Source of the DNA: Flectobacillus major DSM 103 | GTDB lineage: Bacteria; Bacteroidota; Bacteroidia; Cytophagales; Spirosomataceae | Assembly: GCF_000427405.1 (NCBI RefSeq) | Contig: NZ_KE386491.1 | Span: 186,001 to 250,000 of the forward strand | Length of the DNA stretch: 64,000 nt | Direction of reading: 5' to 3' | Shown: in pieces, positions 19,720 to 27,838 of the stretch | Position numbering within the stretch: the first letter of the stretch is position 1 | How the letters are laid out: each line of letters opens with the position of its first letter | The notes under the pieces: generated by a model | What the model saw: only the letters and a program-made list of their open reading frames with translations | Told to the model about the DNA's origin: nothing | Databases searched by the model: none | Made by a program: the position numbers and the translations under genes

Positions 19720-20949
19720 ATGCAACCACTTATTACCAACGATGCCATTGTTTTTGGCCTATTGATTGCCATTATTGCCTTTACGTTTTATACGGCTTCG
19801 TTACCTTCCATATTTTGGCAAAAGTTTTATAGCCTATTTCCTAGTATTTTGATTTGTTATTTTTTGCCAGGATTGCTCAACTCATTTGGGATTGTTTCGG
19901 GCGAAGCTTCTAAGTTATATGATGTGGCTTCAAAATACCTATTACCAGCCTGTTTGGTGTACTTTACGATAAATATCGACTTTAGGGCTTTGCAAAAATT
20001 AGGCCCCAAAGCCATTATTGTATTTTTGGCGGGTTCGTTGGGGGTTATGGTAGGAGGGCCAGTGGCTATTGGAATAGTAAAAATAATTTCGCCCGAAACA
20101 GTTTCTGGCGAAACATGGCGAGGACTCGCTACGATTGCAGGCAGCTGGATAGGAGGAAGTGCCAACCAAACAGCACTAAAAGAGGTATTTGAGCCTAGTG
20201 CCGAAGTGTTTTCGCAGGCAATTGCTGTCGATGTAGTTACGGCCGAGCTGTGGCTTGCAGTATTGCTATATGGTGTAGCTTATGCCAGCAAACTCGATAA
20301 ATGGCTAGGAGCTGATACTCAGGCTGTCGAAGAAATACGGGTAAAAATGGAAGCAGATTTTGCTAAAAATCAACAAAATCCTTCTTTACAAGACTTGATG
20401 ATGATATTGCTAGTCGGATTTGGTACAACGGCTATAGCCCATACTTGTGCCGATGGTATTGTGCCATTTATTAGCCAAAATTTTCCAGCCTTAAAAAAGT
20501 TTAGTTTAACATCGTCTTCTTTCTGGGTGATTTCGTTGGTAACGTTGTTTGGATTAATACTGTCGCAAACGCCAGCTCGCAATATCGAAAAGGTAGGAGC
20601 GTCCAAATTTGGTTCACTGTTTTTGTATATCTTAATTGCTACAATAGGTATGAAAATGGATATTTTGGCAGCACTCGACAAACCTCAGTTGTTTTTGGTA
20701 GGTATTATTTGGATGTTTTTTCATGCTTCTTTTACACTATTGGCGGCCTATATTACCAAAGCACCTTTCTTTTTTACGGCTGTGGGCTCGCAGGCCAACG
20801 TTGGCGGAGCTGCTTCTGCCTCGGTAATTGCGGCAGCCTTTCATCCTTCTTTGGCTTCGGTAGGCGTATTGTTGGCTATTTTGGGTTATGCTTTGGGTAC
20901 GTATTGTGGGTATTTAACAGGCTTAATGATGCAATGGGTAGCTCAGTAG
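19720..20949 (+). CDS. DUF819 family membrane protein
   Basis: A 409-residue protein with about eleven membrane segments, of the DUF819 (YjcL-like) family of putative transporters, function unknown. Typical family segments are LPACLVYFTINIDFRALQKLGPKAIIVFLAGSLGV, TWRGLATIAGSWIGGSANQTALKEVF and the C-terminal VGSQANVGGAASASVIAAAFHPSLASVGVLLAILGYALGTYCG. The Gly/Ser/Asn-rich re-entrant-like stretches (GGSANQ and QANVGGAASA) resemble substrate-site hairpins of ion-coupled transporters. Monocistronic, closed by a hairpin at 20954-20991. Confidence 0.87.
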   Translation: MQPLITNDAIVFGLLIAIIAFTFYTASLPSIFWQKFYSLFPSILICYFLPGLLNSFGIVSGEASKLYDVASKYLLPACLVYFTINIDFRALQKLGPKAIIVFLAGSLGVMVGGPVAIGIVKIISPETVSGETWRGLATIAGSWIGGSANQTALKEVFEPSAEVFSQAIAVDVVTAELWLAVLLYGVAYASKLDKWLGADTQAVEEIRVKMEADFAKNQQNPSLQDLMMILLVGFGTTAIAHTCADGIVPFISQNFPALKKFSLTSSSFWVISLVTLFGLILSQTPARNIEKVGASKFGSLFLYILIATIGMKMDILAALDKPQLFLVGIIWMFFHASFTLLAAYITKAPFFFTAVGSQANVGGAASASVIAAAFHPSLASVGVLLAILGYALGTYCGYLTGLMMQWVAQ

Positions 20950-20953
20950 TTGG

Positions 20954-20991
20954 TTGAGTGATGTAACGCTTTTTTTGAATACATCACTCAA
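20954..20991 (+). terminator. Terminator-like hairpin after the DUF819 gene
   Basis: A 12-bp perfect stem TTGAGTGATGTA (20954-20965) with its complement at 20980-20991; the 14-nt loop includes seven T's. Followed by TTATT. Confidence 0.65.
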
Positions 20992-21086
20992 TTATTAAAA
21001 CCAAAGATAAAACCTAAATCCATTGTAATCATATTCAAAAATGCAAGCTGATATAATATCTCTACTTTTGGCCACTTTCCAATAGG

Positions 21087-21815
21087 CTATTTTCGATACA
21101 CTTGCTCAAATTCATCAACAAAGCGATTGCCTACAGGAATTTCTATTTTGCCAATCAGGAGCTTGGTTTTTTGGAATGCGGTAATTTTTTCGAGCGAAAC
21201 GATGTATGAATTGTGTACTCGGCAAAAAAGTTTATTAGGCAATTTGCCCTCCATCGACTTTAGGTTTGACCGAGTCAGAATAGGTTTTGTTTCGTTTTGA
21301 ATATATATTTTGACATAGTCTTTGAGCCCTTCTACAAAAACAATATCCGAGAAGTGAAGCTTAATTTTTTTGTAATCGGCATTTATTACAATATAATCTA
21401 CCTCGGTAGGCACTACTTCGGGGGCTTCTTTGGCTCGTAACGAATACAATTCAAAGGCTTTATTGGTAGCTTTTACAAATCTGTCGAACGGAATAGGCTT
21501 GACCAAATAATCTACAATATTGAGGTCGTAGCCTTCAAGAGCATATTGTTGGTAAGCCGTAGTAAAAATTACCATAGGAGGTTGAATAAGGCTTTTGACA
21601 AACTGTATACCTGTTAGAGTAGGCATCTGAATATCTAAAAACAACAAATCTACTTGTCCCGTATTCAATATCTCCCATGCTTCAAAGGGGCTAGCAAAGG
21701 TATCTATCAAATCCAAATAAGGTACTTTCCGAATATCATCGGCAATGATTTGTAAGGCAAATGGCTCGTCGTCGATAGCTATACATCGTAGTTTGTGGTT
21801 TTGCTCGGCAATCAT
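21087..21815 (-). CDS. LytTR-family response regulator
   Basis: A 242-residue two-component regulator. The receiver domain has the acidic pair in AIDDEPFA (Asp15/Asp16), the phosphoacceptor Asp61 in LLFLDIQMP, and the conserved Lys in YLVKPIPFDRF. The C-terminal LytTR DNA-binding domain starts near residue 135 (YIVINADYKKIKLHFSDIVFVEGLKDYVKIY) and includes FCRVHNSYIVSLEKITAF. It is encoded 47 nt downstream of its kinase on the same strand, so the two form an operon. That operon is divergent from the cotH cluster, its most likely target. An inverted repeat at 23039-23074 is a candidate binding site. Confidence 0.93.
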   Translation of the reverse strand: MIAEQNHKLRCIAIDDEPFALQIIADDIRKVPYLDLIDTFASPFEAWEILNTGQVDLLFLDIQMPTLTGIQFVKSLIQPPMVIFTTAYQQYALEGYDLNIVDYLVKPIPFDRFVKATNKAFELYSLRAKEAPEVVPTEVDYIVINADYKKIKLHFSDIVFVEGLKDYVKIYIQNETKPILTRSNLKSMEGKLPNKLFCRVHNSYIVSLEKITAFQKTKLLIGKIEIPVGNRFVDEFEQVYRK

Positions 21816-21862
21816 ATCGTTATTTAATTGTGGGTTAGTGATTGTGGCTTGGTAGTTTTTGA

Positions 21863-22948
21863 TTATTTAAGTTCAATGGACAAATCAACGCAAAAGATAT
21901 TACCCTCTTCGGTGATTTTTAGGCTGTATCTGTCTGGATAATGCAAACTTAGCCTTTTACGAACATTCTTTAAGCCAATACCAGATTCGTCGGTTTGATT
22001 GTTTTCAAAAATAGGATTACGAGTAGAAAAATACAGCATGTTATCGAGTACTTCGATACATATTGCTATTGCTGTTTCTTCAAAACCATGTAAGCCATAT
22101 TTGAAAGCATTTTCGACCATTGGAATAAACAAAAGTGGTTCTATAACATGACGCTCGATAGGCCCTTTGTACTGAAATGTCACCTTGTTTTTAGCCGAAA
22201 TACGCATTTTCTGAAGGTCAATATAATTATGCAAATAGTCGATTTCTTGTTGTAAAGGCACGGTATCGCTATCAGATTGATAAATCATATACCGTAATAA
22301 TTGCGACAATTTGACAATGGCATCTTCGGTAAGTTCTGATTTTTGGCGAGCCAACCAGCGAATATTATTGAGTGTATTAAACAAAAAATGTGGACTCACC
22401 TGAAGCTTCAATACGGCTAGTTCGGCAGCTACTTTTTCCAAAGTGATTTTTTGTTGTGTATCATGGCTTTTGATACGGTCTTGCCACAGCACAATAAGCG
22501 AACTCACAATAATAGCAAATAAATAAGACATCATGCCGCCCGTTATTTGCTGAAAAGGAAAGCCCATACGGGGTGGAGGAGGTGGTGGAAAGTTGGGGTT
22601 GGGTCTGGGCATTGAAGGCATTTTGGACATATTAGGCTCAAATGGAGGCATTTTTATGAAAAATTTCCCCCAAATAAGGTTAAAACCTAATACGATAATA
22701 AGGCCAAGTGCTAGATAAAAAACAAAAATACCACCTCTTTTTTTGAGCAATAACTTAGGTGAAAGAATCAGTAAATTAAGATAAAAAACGGCCACAATCA
22801 TCAGGTTGTTGATGAGTTGTGAAGTAACAAAATTTGAAAACTCAGCACGGCCATAAAAACCACTAGGTAATACCAGCAGAGGTGTACTAAAATACACACA
22901 CCAGCCTATTAGGTGAAAAAAAATAGCATATTTATCAAAAGCCTTCAT
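21863..22948 (-). CDS. LytS/YehU-type sensor histidine kinase
   Basis: A 361-residue inner-membrane kinase. Four hydrophobic segments (about 8-27, 45-62, 74-93, 136-154) precede the cytoplasmic His_kinase domain; the phosphoacceptor is His187 in LQVSPHFLFNTLNNIRWL. The ATP-binding part has PMVENAFKYGLHG (N box) and ESGIGLKNVRKRL (G box). The loop between membrane segments 3 and 4 (about 95-135), predicted periplasmic, is strongly Pro- and Met-rich, including KMPPFEPNMSKMPSMPRP and a run of six prolines. Such a loop could be a sensor. First gene of the kinase-regulator operon. Confidence 0.93.
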   Translation of the reverse strand: MKAFDKYAIFFHLIGWCVYFSTPLLVLPSGFYGRAEFSNFVTSQLINNLMIVAVFYLNLLILSPKLLLKKRGGIFVFYLALGLIIVLGFNLIWGKFFIKMPPFEPNMSKMPSMPRPNPNFPPPPPPRMGFPFQQITGGMMSYLFAIIVSSLIVLWQDRIKSHDTQQKITLEKVAAELAVLKLQVSPHFLFNTLNNIRWLARQKSELTEDAIVKLSQLLRYMIYQSDSDTVPLQQEIDYLHNYIDLQKMRISAKNKVTFQYKGPIERHVIEPLLFIPMVENAFKYGLHGFEETAIAICIEVLDNMLYFSTRNPIFENNQTDESGIGLKNVRKRLSLHYPDRYSLKITEEGNIFCVDLSIELK

Positions 22949-23038
22949 AAATATCAGCGTTGGGATTAAGCAAAATAGTGTTCAAATAACGGCAAAAACA
23001 CCGAAGTCGATGTGTAGTGTCTATGAATAGTACAATTA

Positions 23039-23074
23039 TGTAGATATTTTTACCCTTCTTCCAGTTTATCTACA
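23039..23074. promoter_or_regulatory. Inverted repeat in the divergent kinase / cotH promoter region
   Basis: TGTAGATA (23039-23046) and its perfect complement TATCTACA (23067-23074) lie 20 nt apart. The pair sits between the kinase start (22948) and the first cotH start (23158). LytTR proteins bind paired short sites at about two-turn spacing, so this is a candidate operator. No consensus -7 box is clear nearby. Confidence 0.35.
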
Positions 23075-23157
23075 AATATATTCTATTATTATATGCCTCT
23101 CATTATTAGTGCTTTATGCTTGCTTTATTTGTGGTGTCCAACTAAATGCTTCAAACC

Positions 23158-24612
23158 ATGAAACAATCAATTAAAGGATTAATAATCATTGCCTTATTCT
23201 GCTCGCTGCCGCAGCTATGGGCTCAAAAAAAGCCATTGCCCAACTACGACTTGGTATTTCCTGAAAATCGGGTGAATAAACTTGAGATAAAAATCAAAAA
23301 AGCAGACTGGGATAGTATTGGTAATGACATGAAGAAAAAATTTAAAACCGAGTTTGGTAAAAGCCCAATGCCTAAATTGGGCCCGCCACCAGCAGGGGGC
23401 AATTTCCCGCCTAATTTTTTACCCAAAGGTACTGAGAAAGGAATGCTTCCTATGCCCATAGGTAGCGACGACGAGCCACGCTATGTAGAAGCCGATATTC
23501 TTTTCAATGGCAGGGCTTGGCATCGGGTAGGCTTTCGCCTAAAAGGTAATTCCAGTTTGATGAGTTCGTGGGGACAGGGAATTTATAAAATACCATTCCG
23601 ACTCAATTTTGATAAATTCACAAAAGAAGATTTTTTCGGCTTTACTGAATTGTCGATGTCGCCAGCCTTTCATGATAATTCATTGATAAGAGAAAAACTC
23701 GCCACCGATTTGTTCCGTAAATCGGGTATTCCAAGTGCTAGAACAGCATTTTACCAGATTTATATCGACTATGGCAAAGGCTTGCAATATGTGGGCATTT
23801 ATACTATGGTAGAGGTGATTGACGATACAATGGTAAAAACACAATTTGGCGATGACAAAGGCAATATTTATAAGCCCGAATCAACCTTTCAACGTTTCGA
23901 TGAAAAGCAGTTTGATAAAAAAAACCATAAAAAACAGAAGGATTGGAGTGATGTACAGGCATTTGTGGCCGCACTCAACGATAGCACTCGCAAAACCAAT
24001 GTAACCACGTGGCGACAAAATTTAGAAAAAACTTTTGATGTGAACCACTTTCTGAAGTGGTTAGCTATCAATACCGCAATAACCAACTGGGATACCTACG
24101 GTGCTATGGCACATAACCATTATTTGTATAATGCTCCCAACCGTGGGTTGGTGTGGATTCCTTGGGACAACAACGAGGCCATAAGCGATAATACAGCCAT
24201 GAAAATGCCTTTCCCGAAAGATATGCCACCAATGCCCGATGGCAATAAAATGCCTTTGGGAAGAGGCCTTTCTTTGTCGCTAGACAATGTACCTAACCAC
24301 TTTATTTTAATTAAATATTTGGCCGAAGACAAAGCCTATTATGCCAAATACCTCAATTATATAAAAGAGTTTAGAGAAAAAAATTGGAATACCAACCAAA
24401 TCAATAGCCAAATAGACGAATACGCCCAACTGCTGAGGCCTTATGTGATAGGCACAAAAGGCGAAAAAGCACCCTATTCTCATTTACAAAAGCAACAAGA
24501 CTTTCAAGAAGGCATAGAAGCCTTAAAAAAGCAGGTTTTGAAAAGAACCAACGAAATAGACCAGTTTTTGAAGCAACCCAATAGCCTTGTAGTACGTACT
24601 TCGGCCCATTAG
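23158..24612 (+). CDS. CotH-family secreted protein kinase, copy 1
   Basis: A 484-residue (488 from the alternative ATG at 23146) CotH kinase-like protein. CotH proteins have an atypical protein-kinase fold; Bacillus CotH phosphorylates spore-coat proteins. Signal peptide MKQSIKGLIIIALFCSLPQLWAQ, so it acts outside the cytoplasm. Counting from 23146: RLKGNSS at 131-137, YKIPFRLNFDKF at 147-158, EVIDDTMV at 223-230, catalytic-loop-like NWDTYGAMAHNHYLYN with Asp316, and metal-binding WIPWDNNEA with Asp341. All key positions appear kept. A Pro/Gly/Met-rich insert (about 74-104) precedes the core. First gene of the cluster. A terminator or attenuator follows before copy 2. Confidence 0.88.
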   Translation: MKQSIKGLIIIALFCSLPQLWAQKKPLPNYDLVFPENRVNKLEIKIKKADWDSIGNDMKKKFKTEFGKSPMPKLGPPPAGGNFPPNFLPKGTEKGMLPMPIGSDDEPRYVEADILFNGRAWHRVGFRLKGNSSLMSSWGQGIYKIPFRLNFDKFTKEDFFGFTELSMSPAFHDNSLIREKLATDLFRKSGIPSARTAFYQIYIDYGKGLQYVGIYTMVEVIDDTMVKTQFGDDKGNIYKPESTFQRFDEKQFDKKNHKKQKDWSDVQAFVAALNDSTRKTNVTTWRQNLEKTFDVNHFLKWLAINTAITNWDTYGAMAHNHYLYNAPNRGLVWIPWDNNEAISDNTAMKMPFPKDMPPMPDGNKMPLGRGLSLSLDNVPNHFILIKYLAEDKAYYAKYLNYIKEFREKNWNTNQINSQIDEYAQLLRPYVIGTKGEKAPYSHLQKQQDFQEGIEALKKQVLKRTNEIDQFLKQPNSLVVRTSAH

Positions 24613-24705
24613 CAACAAAGACAATCTTTACTAGACCGCCCAAATAGGTACATTATTTTTATGTGTCTATCATGATACAAAAAGTGTATATAAGTCGCTT
24701 AAAAA

Positions 24706-24747
24706 GGCGATTTTTAGGGTCAAAATCGCCTAAAAATCGTTTTTTTT
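24706..24747 (+). terminator. Two mutually exclusive hairpins between the cotH genes
   Basis: Hairpin 1 pairs GGCGATTTT (24706-24714) with AAAATCGCC (24722-24730). Hairpin 2 pairs CGATTTTTAGG (24708-24718) with CCTAAAAATCG (24729-24739) and is followed by eight T's (24740-24747). They share both arms, so only one can form. Hairpin 2 is a proper intrinsic terminator and hairpin 1 would prevent it. Confidence 0.7.
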
Positions 24748-24863
24748 ATGTTAAAATCTACACAATAAATGGCTTTTTATACACACCCAATGTTAGGCAA
24801 ATGTTAAATCAATATTACTCGTTTGATTTGTAAAAGTTTAACAATGCCCTTGATTATACCAAT

Positions 24864-26510
24864 ATGAAAAATCCATTTATCTATTTAATGCTTGGTACGT
24901 GCCTTGTGGGTGTCGGAATGATGTCATGCCAAAGAATTGATACAGCCGACCCTGTTACAGGAACAACCGAAAACACTGGAGCAAATTTTGCCGTTCCCGA
25001 CTGGACAGCCGCCACTCATGGCAACCAAGTACAACCTAACTATGATGAGGTTTTTCCTCAAGAAAAAGTAAATGCCCTCGAAATCCGTTTGGCATCTGGC
25101 GATTGGCAAAAAATTCGAGAAGATATGACCGAAAAATTTGGGGGTGATTTTGGTGCCTCTGGTACAACTACAACCAATCCAGGTGCAGGCGGTGGTGTTG
25201 GTGTGCCTGGTGCAGGAGCAGGTGGCGGAGGTGTGCCAGGGGCTGGAGGAGGAAATATCCCCCCTCGAGATAGCACCATGATAGGCGGTGGAGGCACTCC
25301 TCCAGACTCAGGAGGAGTGGCCATACCCACTACAGGTGGCAACAACGGTGCAGTAGCTGGTGCTACCACCTTTGGTACTGGCGAGCCAAGCTATTTTCCT
25401 GCATCTGTCAAATACAATGGCAAAGAATGGTACAAAGTAGGCTTTAGGCTCAAAGGAAATTCTAGCCTTTCACGAGCGTGGAGCTCGGGTATTTACAAAT
25501 TACCTTTTCGCCTCAACTTCGATAAATTTGAAGACTTATATCCTCAAATCAACAACCAACGTTTTTATGGGTTCAAAGATTTGTCGTTTTCTCCTGCCTT
25601 CGGCGATAATTCGCTGATGCGAGATAAAGTGGCCAACGACGTTTTTAGAGCCGCAGGTGTGCCAGCCGCCAAAACCTCTTTCTGTAAAATATATGTCGAT
25701 TTGGGCGATGGGCAAGGCCTCAAATACTTTGGCTTATATACCGTAATAGAGGTAATTGATGATACAATGGTATGGAGTCAATTTGGAGGTCACAAAAGCG
25801 GAACTATCTATAAACCAGATGGTACACCTGCTACTTTTGCCCTAAATGCCTTTTCAGAAGCAGGGTTTCCTCAAAAAAATAAGCTTGTTTCAACAGATTG
25901 GAGCGACGTAAAAGCAGTTTTTTCGGTCTTGCATAGTACAGACCGTACCTCTAATGCCTCACAGTGGAGAGCCAACCTCGAAAAGGTGTTTAATGTAGAT
26001 GCCTTTTTAAAATGGTTGGCCGTAAATACCACAATGGTAGCATGGGATAGCTACGGAGCAATGGCTCATAATTATTACCTCTATAACCAGTCAGGTAAAG
26101 GACTTACATGGATACCTTGGGACTTGAACGATGCCTTGGGCAATGGAGCATCTGTAGGAGGTGGTGCCGCCGTGGGCGGGGGTATGTCGTCGCAGCAGGG
26201 TTTAGCTTTGAATATGTCGGGTGTAAGTACTTCTTGGCCTCTGATTCGCTATTTGTACGACGATACCGTGTATCAGGAAAAATATAAAAGCTACGTAAAA
26301 TCATTTACCGAAAATGTATTTACTCCCGATAAAATGAATGCTATTTTTGATAAAAACTATGCTCTTATTGCCCCATTTGTAATAGGAACTAATGGCGAGC
26401 AACCCAAATACACCTACTTGAGTTCTGAGCAAGACTTTACCAATGCTATCATAACACTCAAAAATCATGTAGTATCTCGAAATCAGGCTGTTCAAACCTA
26501 TCTGAAATAA
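24864..26510 (+). CDS. CotH-family kinase, copy 2, lipoprotein with glycine-rich insert
   Basis: A 548-residue CotH protein paralogous to the preceding gene. The N-terminus is a lipoprotein signal with the cysteine at residue 22 (VGMMSCQRID), so it is probably membrane-anchored and exported. Core motifs: RLKGNSS at 195-201, YKLPFRLNFDKF, EVIDDTMV, AWDSYGAMAHNYYLYN with Asp395 and WIPWDLNDA with Asp420. Asp-to-Asp spacing is 25 as in copy 1. Residues about 97-172 are a low-complexity Gly/Pro/Thr insert at the same place as the Pro-rich insert of copy 1; a second Gly-rich stretch lies near 427-440. The region TATACCAATATG before the start recurs before the DUF2490 gene. Confidence 0.88.
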   Translation: MKNPFIYLMLGTCLVGVGMMSCQRIDTADPVTGTTENTGANFAVPDWTAATHGNQVQPNYDEVFPQEKVNALEIRLASGDWQKIREDMTEKFGGDFGASGTTTTNPGAGGGVGVPGAGAGGGGVPGAGGGNIPPRDSTMIGGGGTPPDSGGVAIPTTGGNNGAVAGATTFGTGEPSYFPASVKYNGKEWYKVGFRLKGNSSLSRAWSSGIYKLPFRLNFDKFEDLYPQINNQRFYGFKDLSFSPAFGDNSLMRDKVANDVFRAAGVPAAKTSFCKIYVDLGDGQGLKYFGLYTVIEVIDDTMVWSQFGGHKSGTIYKPDGTPATFALNAFSEAGFPQKNKLVSTDWSDVKAVFSVLHSTDRTSNASQWRANLEKVFNVDAFLKWLAVNTTMVAWDSYGAMAHNYYLYNQSGKGLTWIPWDLNDALGNGASVGGGAAVGGGMSSQQGLALNMSGVSTSWPLIRYLYDDTVYQEKYKSYVKSFTENVFTPDKMNAIFDKNYALIAPFVIGTNGEQPKYTYLSSEQDFTNAIITLKNHVVSRNQAVQTYLK

Positions 26511-26550
26511 AATCATAACCATATATTTCAACTCAAAACCAATTGATAAT

Positions 26551-27036
26551 ATGCGTATAATAAACATCGTGTTACTGTCTATTACGGTAACGTTCGCAAG
26601 TGTAGCTCAGAGCAAAAAAGAAGTAAAAAAACATAAAATCAAAACCGTTACCGAGCAAGTTACCGATTATGTTGCGGGTAAAGAACAGGTGCGTAATGAT
26701 TCCTATAAAAAATTTAATAAGCAAGGGCAGGTTGTCGAAGAAATAGAGTACGACAAAACGGGGAAGTTTAAGAAAAGGACGGTTTCAAAATACAATGAGT
26801 TTGACGATAAAGTAGAAGAAACAATTGTAGATGCTGCTGGGAAACAGATAGAAAGGGAGGTCTACAAATATGATTCGTATAAAGAGAAAGCGGAAGTATT
26901 GCATTACAATGAGAAAAACGAATTAGAAACACGAGCCTTGTACACTGTAAATGCCAATGGCCTAAAAACAGAACGTAAATTGTATGATAACAAGGGCAAA
27001 TTAATCCAAGTGAAAAAATACACCTATGGATTCTAA
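26551..27036 (+). CDS. Secreted repeat-containing protein of unknown function
   Basis: A 161-residue protein with a signal peptide (MRIINIVLLSITVTFASVAQ). The mature part is very charged and built from loosely repeated units of about 25 residues of the type 'Y-K-x-N-x-x-G-K-x-x-E-x-x-Y' (KKFNKQGQVVEEIEYDKTG, KYNEFDDKVEETIVDAAG, YDSYKEKAEVLHYNEKN, LYDNKGKLIQVKKYTYG). This resembles antiparallel beta repeats of the YD/MORN kind seen in many Bacteroidota exported proteins. It begins 40 nt after cotH copy 2 and overlaps the VTC gene by 11 nt, so it belongs to the same transcript. It could be a substrate or partner of the CotH kinases; that is a guess. Confidence 0.7.
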   Translation: MRIINIVLLSITVTFASVAQSKKEVKKHKIKTVTEQVTDYVAGKEQVRNDSYKKFNKQGQVVEEIEYDKTGKFKKRTVSKYNEFDDKVEETIVDAAGKQIEREVYKYDSYKEKAEVLHYNEKNELETRALYTVNANGLKTERKLYDNKGKLIQVKKYTYGF

Positions 27037-27838
27037 GGAATTTCTCAACGATATATTGGTTCAAACAAGTAGGTTTGAACCAATATCACTAGCCGAAATG
27101 GATGGCGTAAAGCTGATGGATAGAATGGATGTGAAATACCTGATTCCTTTGGCTTTATTGCCCGATATTCTGAGTGATGCTATACCCAATTATCGAATTT
27201 TGGAGATTGAAAATAGCCGTTTGTGTCTTTACAAAACTTTGTATTATGACACAGCCGAGTTGTCGCTTTACAAAGCTCATCAAAATGGCTATATGAATCG
27301 CTACAAAATTCGAGCTCGTAATTATGTAGATTCAAATTTGTCATTTTTTGAAATAAAATTTAAAAATAACAAAGGGCGAACTCTCAAAACCCGTATCAAG
27401 CAACAGCAGATTGTGGGTAGGCTTACCAATGAAGATAGTATTCAGTTTTTACAAAAAACAACTAGTTCTATCGACCCCAATAGCCTTCAAGGGGTTATTT
27501 GGGTAAATTATCAACGTATTACACTGGTAAGCAAGGTAGGAGCAGAACGCCTGACAATCGACCTAAATTTGACTTTTCAGAACGATAACATTGAAAAGGA
27601 ATATAGCCAAATGGTTATTGCCGAAGTAAAACAAGAGCGTATCGGGGCGTCGCCTTTTATAGATATTATGCGAAAATACCGCCTAAAAGAAGGGGCAATT
27701 AGTAAATATTGCTTTGGTATTATTAGCCTTTATCAAGAAATCAAACAGAACAAGTTTAAAAAGCATTTAAGAAGAGTTTCAAAAATATTAGCACAACATG
27801 ACCATATTGCAGCAAATTACCTCACCGCAAGTTACTGA
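27026..27838 (+). CDS. VTC-domain protein (polyphosphate polymerase-like)
   Basis: A 270-residue protein of the VTC family. In yeast the VTC4 domain makes polyphosphate from ATP inside a basic tunnel. Conserved-looking residues are seen: Lys37 in RMDVKYLI, YYDTAELSLYKAHQNG, the basic strand NRYKIRARNY (Arg92, Lys94, Arg96, Arg98), FFEIKFKNNKGRTLKTRI (Glu109, Lys111) and a late VIAEVKQERIG. No signal peptide or membrane segment, so it is cytoplasmic, probably docked to the DUF4956 partner. It overlaps the upstream gene by 11 nt and the downstream gene by 41 nt. Bacterial VTC proteins beside CotH and DUF4956 genes are a recurring but uncharacterised combination. Confidence 0.85.
   Translation: MDSKEFLNDILVQTSRFEPISLAEMDGVKLMDRMDVKYLIPLALLPDILSDAIPNYRILEIENSRLCLYKTLYYDTAELSLYKAHQNGYMNRYKIRARNYVDSNLSFFEIKFKNNKGRTLKTRIKQQQIVGRLTNEDSIQFLQKTTSSIDPNSLQGVIWVNYQRITLVSKVGAERLTIDLNLTFQNDNIEKEYSQMVIAEVKQERIGASPFIDIMRKYRLKEGAISKYCFGIISLYQEIKQNKFKKHLRRVSKILAQHDHIAANYLTASY

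Noticed and set aside
25150-25380. Possible frameshift or CRISPR-like repeat in cotH copy 2
   Set aside because: The G/C-rich stretch stays in frame and encodes a Gly/Pro/Thr-rich insert; units are irregular and there are no spacers.
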